Positions 14,276 to 21,947 of a stretch of DNA of 64,000 bases are shown one piece after another. Under the pieces are notes generated by a model. That model was not told where the DNA came from. It saw only the letters and a program-made list of their open reading frames with translations, and did not search any database. How positions within the stretch are numbered: the stretch's first letter is position 1; the number at the start of each line of letters is the position of its first letter. The translations under genes were made by a program, and so were the position numbers. This stretch comes from an uncultured Prevotella sp. (GTDB taxonomy: Bacteria > Bacteroidota > Bacteroidia > Bacteroidales > Bacteroidaceae): positions 16,190-80,189 of the forward strand of contig CAMCBZ010000010.1 of assembly GCA_945873145.1 (NCBI GenBank), in the 5' to 3' direction.

Positions 14276-14350
14276 CAAAATTACTAAAAAAGAAACAAGA
14301 AAGGGTAGCGGTTTTGCACAAACCGATGAAAAGAATGCGCAAACGATTGC
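14276..14350 (-). promoter_or_regulatory. malQ operon promoter with LacI-family operator
   Basis: On the minus strand GCAATCGTTTGC occupies 14350-14339 and the -7 box TAATTTTG occupies 14283-14276. The operator centre is 61.5 bases from the first T of the box. No TTTG is seen at the usual -33 position. The remaining gap up to 14470 shows nothing else. Confidence 0.75.
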
Positions 14351-14470
14351 AACACCTTGCTTGTGTTTTGAAGCCGAGCGCTTGCTTCCGTTTTTCAACG
14401 TGTGAAGTCAGGAGCTGTGGGTTGTCGGGATTAACGTCAAATGCTGATGGAGTAGGGAGGAAAAGGGGCG

Positions 14471-15043
14471 CTATTTGTTGAAGAACTGGATGCAGAGGCT
14501 GAGGCTTTGCCCGTCGGTAGTCAGTGCGTAGCGGCTGTGCTCTCCTGTAATCTTATCACCGAGCCAATAGCCAAAGAGCGTGCTGCCCACACCGATGGCT
14601 GCTCCTGCTGTGACATCTTGCCAGGCATGGCGGTTGCGTGCCACCCGATCGACGGCCACGCCTGTCGCCACGGCATACCCAGCCACGCTGATCCAGGGAG
14701 AGACATGACGGTATTCCTTGTCGAGGATGACGGCTCCGGTGAAGGCCAATGCGGTATGGCCGCTGGGAAAGGAATGGTTATCGGTCCAGTCGGGTCGCCG
14801 CTCATGGATGCTGTGCTTGAGCGCCCAGGTGGTGCCGACGGAGAAGGCGTAGGACATAGTTGTGTTGACAGCTAACCGTTTCCAACTGCTCTCGCTCTCC
14901 ACACCACACGCCTTGAGTGCATACGCTGCGGCGACGGGCACGAAACGCAGTGCGTCGTCGGGTCCGTCGCCGTGGTAGACTCGCTGTGCCCAGGTGGGCA
15001 CGGCGAGCAAGAGAGATAGGGCTAAGCCCAGAAGTCTATTCAT
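14471..15043 (-). CDS. PAP2-family phosphatase
   Basis: 190-residue phosphatidic-acid-phosphatase-type protein. A signal peptide or membrane anchor (residues 1-19) is followed by the three family motifs: KHSIHERRP (about 80-88), PSGH (about 97-100) and RVARNRHAWQD (about 137-147), holding the catalytic histidines. It would dephosphorylate lipid phosphates or related compounds at the periplasmic face; the substrate is unknown. It lies between the malQ operon and the sugar transporter, on the same strand as both, but separated from each by over 100 bases, so a link to starch use is not shown. Confidence 0.85.
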   Translation of the reverse strand: MNRLLGLALSLLLAVPTWAQRVYHGDGPDDALRFVPVAAAYALKACGVESESSWKRLAVNTTMSYAFSVGTTWALKHSIHERRPDWTDNHSFPSGHTALAFTGAVILDKEYRHVSPWISVAGYAVATGVAVDRVARNRHAWQDVTAGAAIGVGSTLFGYWLGDKITGEHSRYALTTDGQSLSLCIQFFNK

Positions 15044-15103
15044 CTTTGCTAAGTTATGATAGCGAGAGTATCAAAGGAAGCCTATCGTTAAGTTGTTCTC
15101 CTT

Positions 15104-15163
15104 CTGGGAGAAGTACAGGGGTGAGCTTTCTCCCCTCCCTTGGGAGGGGCGGGGGTGGGCTTT
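15104..15163. repeat. C-rich palindromic intergenic element
   Basis: Contains CCCCTCCCTTGGGAGGGG followed by CGGGGGTGGGC, closely matching the element at 9328. It fills the gap behind the MFS transporter stop and could serve as its transcription terminator. Confidence 0.6.
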
Positions 15164-16473
15164 TATTTCTCCTTGATGGCGCTCACGCTCAGCGCACCGA
15201 GTACGAGCGCGACGCCAGCCACAATCATCATGTGGCTCTGCACGCTACCCACAAGTGCCAACAGCGTGCCACCGATGGCGGCAGCGACGATCTGCGGGAT
15301 GCAAATCGTGCCGTTGAAGAGTCCCAGGTAGGCGCCCATGTGGCCGTAGCCCTGCAGGGCATTGGTGACAAAGGTGAACGGCATGGCAAGCATGGCGGCC
15401 CAAGCACAACCGATGAGCAGGAATGGGATGAACAGCAGATACTGATCATGGATGAAAGCACAGGAGGCAAAGCCGATGCCACCTAAGAGCAGACTCACGG
15501 CGTAGGCAACCTTGCGGTTGGTGAACTTCGGCAGGATAGGAGCCCAGATCACGGAGCCGATAGCCTGTACGGCAAAGAGGATGCCTACCCAGTTGCCGGC
15601 TGCCTGGTAGCCCTCACTGGTCACGTCGGTGGTGTTCCAACAGTTGGCGGCTACGGTGCCGTTGGTGTATGTCCACATATACATAAATGCAAACCAGCAG
15701 AAGAATTGCACAAGGCCTACCTTCCAGAAAGTGGCGGGAGCGTTCTTCAACAATGTCAACCAGTTGCCACTGCCTTTCTCTTCTTCCTTGACGGCTTCCT
15801 TCACGCCGTTATATGCTTCGTATTCCTTTGGATTCCATTCCTTTACCTTGGCGACGGTGTAGATGACGCAAAGGATGAGGATGGCAGCTCCGACATAGAA
15901 ACTGTAGATGACGGAGTCGGGGACGACACCCTTGGGCGCGGTGTTGGCAATGCCTAAGAGTGCAAAGACAAACGGGAAGACATAGCCTACCAGTGAACCG
16001 GCGTTGCACAAAAAGCTTTGGATGGAATAGGCAGCTGCCTTCTGCTTCTCGTTGACCATGTCACCTACAAGCATCTTAAACGGCTGCATGGCCATATTAA
16101 TAGAGGTGTCGAGAAACATCAGCGCGATCAGACCGAAGGTCATGGCGGTAGACACGGTCATGCCAAATGAACCGGAGTTAGGCAGCAGACACATCACCAG
16201 TACTGCAATGGCGGCGCCAATAAACAGATAGGGGATGCGGCGACCGAAGCGGCACCAAGTCTTGTCGGAACAAGTACCGACAATTGGTTGTACGATAATG
16301 CCCATCAACGGCGGCAGTATCCAGAAATAACTGAGATTATGCGGGTCTGCGCCTAATGTGGCAAAGATCCTGCTGATGTTTGCACTCTGCAGTGCATAGG
16401 CGATCTGTACGCCGAAGAACCCAAAGCTCAGGTTCCACAAGCCCCAGAAAGATAGATTTGGTTTTTCTTTCAT
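15163..16473 (-). CDS. MFS sugar transporter (SLC45/GPH-like, probable maltose permease)
   Basis: 436-residue inner-membrane carrier with about 12 predicted helices. The N-terminus (LSFWGLWNLSFGFFGVQIAYALQ) and the loop CSDKTWCRFGRRIPYLFIGA are typical of the SLC45/sucrose-maltose transporter group. It most likely carries maltose or glucose across the inner membrane for the cytoplasmic MalQ. The gene starts 103 bases behind the lacI stop on the same strand, with a 9-bp tandem repeat in between and no visible -7 box, so it is probably co-transcribed with lacI. Substrate is inferred from context. Confidence 0.85.
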   Translation of the reverse strand: MKEKPNLSFWGLWNLSFGFFGVQIAYALQSANISRIFATLGADPHNLSYFWILPPLMGIIVQPIVGTCSDKTWCRFGRRIPYLFIGAAIAVLVMCLLPNSGSFGMTVSTAMTFGLIALMFLDTSINMAMQPFKMLVGDMVNEKQKAAAYSIQSFLCNAGSLVGYVFPFVFALLGIANTAPKGVVPDSVIYSFYVGAAILILCVIYTVAKVKEWNPKEYEAYNGVKEAVKEEEKGSGNWLTLLKNAPATFWKVGLVQFFCWFAFMYMWTYTNGTVAANCWNTTDVTSEGYQAAGNWVGILFAVQAIGSVIWAPILPKFTNRKVAYAVSLLLGGIGFASCAFIHDQYLLFIPFLLIGCAWAAMLAMPFTFVTNALQGYGHMGAYLGLFNGTICIPQIVAAAIGGTLLALVGSVQSHMMIVAGVALVLGALSVSAIKEK

Positions 16474-16499
16474 ATCGTGATTCTTTTGATTGTTCGTTT

Positions 16500-16571
16500 A
16501 TAGTATCTATAGTATCTATAGTTTCTATAGCGTCTATAGTCAATATAGTTTCTATAGCTTCTATAGTGTCT
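16500..16571. repeat. 9-bp tandem repeat, eight units
   Basis: Eight head-to-tail units of ATAGTnTCT type, each exactly 9 bases, fill most of the gap between lacI (stop 16577) and the transporter start (16473). Units differ at positions 5-7; unit 5 (ATAGTCAAT) is the most divergent. Confidence 0.92.
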
Positions 16572-16576
16572 GTTGT

Positions 16577-17602
16577 TTATCTTGTCGTGCCACGGATGAT
16601 CAGCCTCGTGCGCACAACGCGCTTGATGACCTTGTCCATGGGTATCTCGCCTTCTACCTTGCTGATGAGGATGTCGGCAGCCTCTTCGCCAACGAGTACG
16701 CCACGCTGCTCCACGGTGGTGAGCATCGGATCGCAGGCCACGGCACGCTGGCCGTTGGTGAAGCCACAGATCGAGATGTCCTGCGGCACACGGAAGCCCA
16801 TGCGCTTGGCGGTATACAGAATGCCAATGGCGGTGTCGTCGTTCACGGCAAAGAAGGCATCGGGCTTCTCATCCTGCGAGAGCAATTCTGGGGTGATAGC
16901 CTCGGCGTCGGCACGGTTGTCGCAGATGCGGAACATCTTCTTGTCGGGCTCCAGACCGTAGCGCAGCAAGGCATCGCGGTAACCGTTGTAGCGGTTCTTA
17001 GAGATCTCCAGTGTCATCGGCGACATGTAGCAGGCGATATGGCGGCAACCAGTCTCTATGAGATGACTCACGGCGTTGAACGCTCCTTGATAGTCATCGA
17101 CGACGACGCGGCTGCAGTCCACACCGGTGCAGATGCGGTCATAGAACACCAGGGGCACGCCGTTGTTGATGAGCTTCTTGAAATGGTCGTAGTTCATCGT
17201 GTCCTTGGCCTGGCTGACGATGATACCGCAGACCTTGTTCTGATAGAATTTATCGCAGAGGAGTGTCTCGCGGTCGTATTGCTCAGCACTCTGTCCCACC
17301 ATGATGGTATATCCGCGCGACATCGCTTCCTGCTCGATGCCACTAAGTATCGAGGAGAAATAGAAATGCTCGAACTGTGGCACGATGACACCGATGATTT
17401 TCACAGGCTTTGTGCGACTGTTGCGCAGGTTCTCTGCAATCACGTTGGGGATATAGTTGTGCTCGCGCGCGTATTGCTGGATACGCTCGCGCTGCTCATC
17501 GCTGATGCGGGGACTGTTTTTCATTGCCCTCGACACAGTAGCCACCGACACGCCAAGAGCTTTGGCGATGTCTTTCATGGTGATAGGTGCTGGTTGTTCC
17601 AT
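16577..17602 (-). CDS. LacI-family transcriptional regulator of starch/maltose genes
   Basis: 341-residue DNA-binding regulator. The start at 17602 (MEQPAPITMKDIAKALG) is preferred; a longer frame to 17647 adds 15 residues without family similarity. The N-terminal LacI helix-turn-helix with hinge (ITMKDIAKALGVSVATVSRA, residues 7-26) precedes a periplasmic-binding-protein-like sensor domain (IIGVIVPQFEHFYFSSILSG onward). It probably senses a maltodextrin or related sugar and binds the GCAAACGTTTGC palindromes found upstream of itself, malQ, the intact susC and the alpha-amylase. No SusR-type regulator is present in the window, so this protein is the best candidate for sus control. Confidence 0.9.
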   Translation of the reverse strand: MEQPAPITMKDIAKALGVSVATVSRAMKNSPRISDEQRERIQQYAREHNYIPNVIAENLRNSRTKPVKIIGVIVPQFEHFYFSSILSGIEQEAMSRGYTIMVGQSAEQYDRETLLCDKFYQNKVCGIIVSQAKDTMNYDHFKKLINNGVPLVFYDRICTGVDCSRVVVDDYQGAFNAVSHLIETGCRHIACYMSPMTLEISKNRYNGYRDALLRYGLEPDKKMFRICDNRADAEAITPELLSQDEKPDAFFAVNDDTAIGILYTAKRMGFRVPQDISICGFTNGQRAVACDPMLTTVEQRGVLVGEEAADILISKVEGEIPMDKVIKRVVRTRLIIRGTTR

Positions 17603-17741
17603 GTCAAATTTAGGTTGTATGGCAGACTTGTCGCATAGGTTTTGCATGGCCGTGGCGGACGTGCAAACCGTCTGCGCCGTATATTTGCTCTGTATATAAC
17701 GCTTTTACTTGTTTTTTCGCACACTATATGTGCTTGCAGTG

Positions 17742-17817
17742 CAAAAGTAGCAAAAAAAGCAAGAGCCCTCCTATATGCGCCATGATTATTTAAGGAATAT
17801 TTACGCAAACGTTTGCG
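17742..17817 (-). promoter_or_regulatory. lacI promoter with LacI-family operator
   Basis: CGCAAACGTTTGCG is a perfect 14-bp palindrome at 17804-17817. The minus-strand -7 box TACTTTTG is at 17749-17742. Centre-to-box distance is 61.5 bases, identical to the three other starch promoters, suggesting autoregulation. Confidence 0.75.
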
Positions 17818-17852
17818 CAAGCGGTGCGCGGCTCGCAGGTCAGCGGCGGTCT

Positions 17853-17908
17853 GCGCTGGTTAGCACAAGGGTTGGCGCTGGGTAGCACAAGGGTTGGCGC
17901 TGGTTAGC
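17853..17908. repeat. 22-bp tandem repeat, 2.5 units
   Basis: The unit GCGCTGGTTAGCACAAGGGTTG begins at 17853 and 17875, with a partial third unit at 17897-17908. It adjoins the left REP palindrome and may be part of the same repeat-rich block. Confidence 0.85.
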
Positions 17909-17912
17909 TCTG

Positions 17913-17959
17913 TTCTGTACGATGCTGCTGAGCAGCATCAAACTGAACCCAGCGCACCC
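17913..17959 (+). repeat. REP palindrome, left of RAYT
   Basis: TTCTGTAC, then the 19-base palindrome GATGCTGCTGAGCAGCATC (17921-17939), then a tail ending AACCCAGCGCA. A homologous copy in the same orientation lies at 19246-19293, on the other side of the transposase. Confidence 0.8.
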
Positions 17960-18105
17960 TTGCCTTTCCTTTTCCTGCCTTCCCTGCCTTCCCTTCCCTT
18001 TCTTTTCCTTTTTCTGCCTTGCCTTTCCTTCCCTTTCTTTCTTTCTTTCTCTTCTCTTTTTCCTCTCTTTTTCCCTTTTTCCCCTTTTTTCCCTTTTCTC
18101 TTACA
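17950..18105. other. Homopyrimidine tract of about 150 bases
   Basis: From about 17950 to 18105 the plus strand is almost entirely C and T (stretches such as CCTTCCCTTCCCTTTCTTTT), with very few purines. It lies between the left REP and the RAYT start. Such tracts can form triplex (H-) DNA. Its apparent Phe/Leu/Pro/Ser-rich translation is a by-product. A -7-like box TATCTTTG follows at 18146-18153. Confidence 0.85.
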
Positions 18106-18181
18106 ATTTTTGCCCGCAATCCTTGTCGCCTATTTCTTTTTGCCTTATCTTTGCAAAAAACCGAAGAAACAATCATTGCCT

Positions 18182-19204
18182 ATGGACGAAGAGACGCTGA
18201 AGAAAAAACTGAAGTACGCTGGACCGAAGATCGCCTCCATGAACCGGCGCTTGGAGGGCCACGACTATCAGGCACGCCAAATCTATCTGATCACAATGTG
18301 TGTGGAAAGACGGCGACCACTCTTCGGTGAGGTGGTTGGCGACGTGCACCAACCCTTAGGTGCTCCCGATGCTCCGCGTCTGTTGCCCAGCGCCCTCGGC
18401 GAGACCATCATCCAGAACTGGCAAGGGATGCTGGCACGGGTACCGCAGATGAAAGGCATCGCCTTTCAACTCATGCCTGACCACTTCCATGGCATTCTCT
18501 TTGTCACAGAGCACCTCTCCTGCTCCTTGGGTAAGATACTCAACGGCTTCAAGGTAGGCTGTAGACATGATTACCTTGCACTTTGCCCTGATGAGTACAC
18601 CGCCGATAAACAACGTCAGCATCAGGATGAACACCGAAAGGATCGCCGTCATGGCATCCTTTATGAGATCAACTACAATGATAAGATACTTCTTAGGGAA
18701 GGACAACTCGATGCCTGGATACGCTACGTCATGGACAATCCTCGCCGGCTTCTTGTCAAGCGCGAGCACCCGGAGTTCTTCCGTGTCCAGCGATCGCTGA
18801 CATGGAAGGGCATGACTTTCTCGGCTCTTGGCAACCGCTTCCTCCTCCGTAAACCCTTCCTCATCCAAATACAGTGTTCACGAAGTCTCACAGAAGAGCA
18901 GATAGAGGCGGAGAAGGCAAAGGCGCTGGCACTCTGTCGTCAAGGTGCTATCCTCGTCTCGCCATCGATTTCCCCGGGTGAGAAAGCCATCATGCGGGCG
19001 GCTTTCGACGCGGGCTTCCCGGAGATCATCCTCAAGGACAACGGCTTTGCTCCTTTGGCAAAGCCGTCGGGCAAGAGCTTCGATGCTTGCGCCCTCGGCC
19101 AGCTGCTGTTCCTTGGTCCCACCTATCACAGCAATGAGCACAAGTCCATCAGCCGCTCGGAGTGCCTTGGACTCAACGAGATAGCATGGCGGCTGTGCAA
19201 GTAG
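18182..19204 (+). CDS. REP-associated tyrosine transposase (RAYT) with C-terminal Rossmann-like domain
   Basis: 340-residue protein of the Y1/HUH transposase_17 group. The start at 18182 follows the -7-like TATCTTTG; the frame is open further upstream but only through a C/T-rich tract. The N-terminal half shows IYLITMCVERRRPLF (34-48), the HUH motif as HFH at 101-103 (MPDHFHGILF) and the catalytic Tyr probably Y182 in WIRYVMDNPRR. Residues about 232-340 are an added domain with GAILVSPSISPGEK, KDNGF and a CALGQLL stretch, recalling the SLOG/DprA-like nucleotide-binding fold (inference). Homologous REP palindromes flank the gene on both sides in the same orientation, the pattern of a domesticated RAYT acting on chromosomal REPs. 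Confidence 0.85.
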   Translation: MDEETLKKKLKYAGPKIASMNRRLEGHDYQARQIYLITMCVERRRPLFGEVVGDVHQPLGAPDAPRLLPSALGETIIQNWQGMLARVPQMKGIAFQLMPDHFHGILFVTEHLSCSLGKILNGFKVGCRHDYLALCPDEYTADKQRQHQDEHRKDRRHGILYEINYNDKILLREGQLDAWIRYVMDNPRRLLVKREHPEFFRVQRSLTWKGMTFSALGNRFLLRKPFLIQIQCSRSLTEEQIEAEKAKALALCRQGAILVSPSISPGEKAIMRAAFDAGFPEIILKDNGFAPLAKPSGKSFDACALGQLLFLGPTYHSNEHKSISRSECLGLNEIAWRLCK

Positions 19205-19245
19205 CCTGCCGTCCCCTGCTCTTTCTGGCCGCCCCGTTTGCTCCG

Positions 19246-19293
19246 TTCAGTAAGACGCTGCTGAGCAGCGTCCTGCTAAACCCAGCACAACCC
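19246..19293 (+). repeat. REP palindrome, right of RAYT
   Basis: TTCAGTAA, then GACGCTGCTGAGCAGCGTC (19254-19272), then a tail with AACCCAGCACA. Compared with the left copy, the third base pair of the stem changes from T-A to C-G, keeping the pairing. The rest of the gap 19205-19423 holds only this repeat and the terminator at 19358. Confidence 0.8.
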
Positions 19294-19357
19294 GGAAGCC
19301 ATCACACCCGGGGCGCAGCAGTGGCATGGCGGGCAGAAATCCGACGGCCATGAGCAC

Positions 19358-19393
19358 ACAAAAAGAGGGCAGCCCCAACAGGAGCTGCCCTCT
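19358..19393 (-). terminator. Intrinsic terminator of the truncated sus cluster
   Basis: On the minus strand GAGGGCAGC (19392-19384) pairs with GCTGCCCTC (19373-19365) and is followed by TTTTT. It is nearly the same sequence as the terminator of the intact sus operon at 32878, which points to common ancestry of the two clusters. Confidence 0.85.
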
Positions 19394-19423
19394 ATAGCAA
19401 AATATGATAAAGCGGTAAAAACC

Positions 19424-20269
19424 TTACTTCTTCGTCAGCGTGCAGTAAGCCTGACCGTCAGCCAAAGCATGGAGCACGATGTCGTAGGTGCCTTCCTCGG
19501 TAATCTTGATGTTGGCACCACCCTGGGTCAAGGCATCGGTTGTGCCACCCCAGTTGATATCCCAACCATCGTTGGCGCGGAACTTCAGATCGCCGGCTTT
19601 CAGCGTAGCATCCTTGAGCACCCAAGTATGGCTGTCCTTGTCGTAGGTCATAGGCGTTGAGGCATCCCAACCGCTTGCCGTGGCATCACCAATGATACCG
19701 ATGGTCGTGATGGCTGTCAGCGTCATCTTCTTGGCAGCAAGGTCGAGCTCAACCTGATAGTAACCTTCCGTATAGCCGTCGGGCAGAGACATGTTGGCAG
19801 CATCTTTAGCCGTAGAGAAGCCTGCGCCATAGTTTGTACCATCCCAATTGGTTTCTGTGCTGAACTTGAAGCCGTTGTTGTTCAAGTACATGAAGCCCTT
19901 GTAGTAGTTGCCGTCGGTAGAGGCCAGCATTTCCGTCTGCTTCCATCCGTTGGCACCGTCGCCGAGGATGAAGTAGCCATTGGCATCCACATCAGGTGTC
20001 TTCAGCGGTGTCTCGTTCTGCACAACACTGCCCAAGACCTGTACGGCCGTTCCGTTCTTAAGAACAGCAGCCGTCGTGACATCCACGTTGAGCTTACGCT
20101 GCTCATACTTCTGGCTCTTGAGCTGCTGTTTGGCAGCCTCGTCAAGATCCTTAACGCTGACGCGCGCTGTCTTGCCATCGACGAGGCGATAGGCAATCTT
20201 GCCACCATTGAGGGTGACATTCTTCACGATGAAGTTCTTTTTAAGTGTTTCGTCTTTCGGGAGGCGCAT
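19424..20269 (-). CDS. SusE/SusF-like protein lacking a signal peptide (probable remnant)
   Basis: 281 residues. The second half (about 100-281), with repeated segments such as YFILGDGANGWKQ and IGIIGDATASGWDASTPMTYD, looks like the carbohydrate-binding beta domains of SusE/SusF outer-membrane proteins. The N-terminal hundred residues (start MRLPKDETLKKNF) lack both the lipoprotein signal and the recognisable N domain of the family; an in-frame stop lies just upstream at 20291. Without a signal it could not reach the outer membrane. Gene order (susC-susD-susE) and the shared terminator show it was once a normal SusE. Either the 5' part was lost or it was replaced by foreign sequence. Confidence 0.65.
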   Translation of the reverse strand: MRLPKDETLKKNFIVKNVTLNGGKIAYRLVDGKTARVSVKDLDEAAKQQLKSQKYEQRKLNVDVTTAAVLKNGTAVQVLGSVVQNETPLKTPDVDANGYFILGDGANGWKQTEMLASTDGNYYKGFMYLNNNGFKFSTETNWDGTNYGAGFSTAKDAANMSLPDGYTEGYYQVELDLAAKKMTLTAITTIGIIGDATASGWDASTPMTYDKDSHTWVLKDATLKAGDLKFRANDGWDINWGGTTDALTQGGANIKITEEGTYDIVLHALADGQAYCTLTKK

Positions 20270-20294
20270 GGCCGCACCCCCCTTGCGTAACTAA

Positions 20295-21926
20295 TTAGTA
20301 ACCTGTATTCTGCTTGAGGTTCTCGTTGGCATTACGGTCAGTTGCCGGAATAGCGTAGATGTTGTAGTGACTGTCGAAAGCCTGTCCGTCTTCTACACCA
20401 CTTTCCCATTGCCACTTGTAATCGCTCTGACCACCGAACTTACCGAAGCGAATAAGGTCCATGCGACGACGCATCTCCCAACCGAACTCGCGGCTCCATT
20501 CATCAAGAATGGTGTCAAGGTCTGCAGAAGTAAGGCTCGAAGCATTGGCACGTGTGCGGAGCGCGTTGAGCTTAGCGAGGCCGTCCGTAGTGCAGGAACC
20601 ACCGTTGATGCGGGCGTCAGCCTCAGCATAGGTGAGGTAAGCCTCAGCCACACGCATCATAGGAATGTCGTTGTCATTGAACTTTCCGGAACCATCGTGC
20701 AGCGCACCGCCATCGGAGTGTAGGGAAAGGTATTTAATATAGAGGTAACTGGCACCGTTGCTCGATACATCGCTGATGCTGGGCTTACGGTCACCGTCGG
20801 TGAAGAACAGCGCACGATCGTCCTTGGCAGCCTTAGCCACCTTGTCCGGCGTTCCAACGCTCAAGGCTGTGGCCCCACTCGGAATGAACTTGGATATGAA
20901 CTGGGCTCTTGGCAACATACCACCCCACGCCTCAGAGGAACCTGTGGGGTAAGAAGCATTAGTCGTTGCTGTCGTCATACCGGCCACGAAGAACAGACCT
21001 CCATATGACCGCGTGGTTGCGCCATCACAGATTGCGGGCAGGATATTTTCCTTCTGTGCACCGTTGGTGTCGTTGTCACCCATGAAGAGCATCTGGTAGG
21101 CAGTGTATTTGCCATTGCCCTGTCTGAGCAGGCCCCAGTTGCTGTCGTCGATGACACGCTTGGCATATTCCTTAGCCTTTTCCCACTGAGCAGTGCCGGT
21201 ATAGACCTCAGCATTGAGATAGAGACGGGCAAGCAACAGGTTGGCTGCGGCTTTGCTGGCACGTCCGTAAACCTCGGGTTTGTCAGCCAAAACGTCGGCT
21301 TTGTCGTCACCCTCGCCCAACACGTCCTTCAGCTCACTCTCGATGAAGTTGTAGGCTTCCTGGCGCGTGGCCTGCTTAGGCTTGTCGGTGTTCATGTCGG
21401 TCACCATAGGCGGGTTGCCAAACAAGTCCATCATATAATAATAGAAGTAGGCGCGCATGAAACGAGCCTCGGCACGCTTCTCGGATGTGGAGGCATCGGA
21501 AGCTACTTGCGAGAGATAGAAGTTGCAAAGCGTAATGCCGAACATTGTACGGTAGTAAAGACCCTGCGGATGGATTTGAGTGTCCGACCAACGGTTGTAG
21601 TTGAGGTCGTCGGTATTGTCGTTCGGGTAGATCCAGAGGGCCTCGTCGGTAGGCAGCTCGTTCAGATAGAACAGCTCGCGGGCGAAGCTCGACGTACCCT
21701 CGTCAATACCGTCAATATCGGGAGACTGAGGGTTTGCTTCAGGATCCTTCTGACCTGTAAGTACAAGATTGGCATAAATCTTATTGAGCACGGCATCGTT
21801 GTCCGGTGTCGAGACCTGCTGCGGGTTGATGTTGTCCACATCAAGGTCGCCGACGCAGGAGGTCAGGCCTCCAAGCGTCAAGGCCATGAATGCGGCAGGA
21901 ATTATATTTTTAATGATACGTTTCAT
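20295..21926 (-). CDS. SusD-family starch-binding lipoprotein (cluster 1)
   Basis: 543-residue SusD/RagB-type lipoprotein that would cap a SusC channel and bind starch. Signal peptide with lipobox LTSC near residues 21-24, followed by acidic residues (VGDLDVD) typical of surface export in Bacteroidetes. The reading frame is intact, with the TPR-like segments TMFGITLCNFYLSQV, ARFMRAYFYYYMMDLFGN and the C-terminal LDTILDEWSREFGWEMRRRMDL. It lies 21 bases downstream of the truncated susC. Since that susC has lost its 5' end and no promoter is visible, expression is doubtful. Confidence 0.88.
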   Translation of the reverse strand: MKRIIKNIIPAAFMALTLGGLTSCVGDLDVDNINPQQVSTPDNDAVLNKIYANLVLTGQKDPEANPQSPDIDGIDEGTSSFARELFYLNELPTDEALWIYPNDNTDDLNYNRWSDTQIHPQGLYYRTMFGITLCNFYLSQVASDASTSEKRAEARFMRAYFYYYMMDLFGNPPMVTDMNTDKPKQATRQEAYNFIESELKDVLGEGDDKADVLADKPEVYGRASKAAANLLLARLYLNAEVYTGTAQWEKAKEYAKRVIDDSNWGLLRQGNGKYTAYQMLFMGDNDTNGAQKENILPAICDGATTRSYGGLFFVAGMTTATTNASYPTGSSEAWGGMLPRAQFISKFIPSGATALSVGTPDKVAKAAKDDRALFFTDGDRKPSISDVSSNGASYLYIKYLSLHSDGGALHDGSGKFNDNDIPMMRVAEAYLTYAEADARINGGSCTTDGLAKLNALRTRANASSLTSADLDTILDEWSREFGWEMRRRMDLIRFGKFGGQSDYKWQWESGVEDGQAFDSHYNIYAIPATDRNANENLKQNTGY

Positions 21927-21947
21927 GATGATGTTTGCTTTAAGCTA

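Noticed and set aside
16500..16571. CRISPR array
   Set aside because: Units are 9 bases head to tail without spacers.
17894..18181. Upstream extension of the RAYT frame
   Set aside because: It only translates the REP and the C/T-rich tract into Phe/Leu/Pro/Ser; the -7-like box and family start favour 18182.
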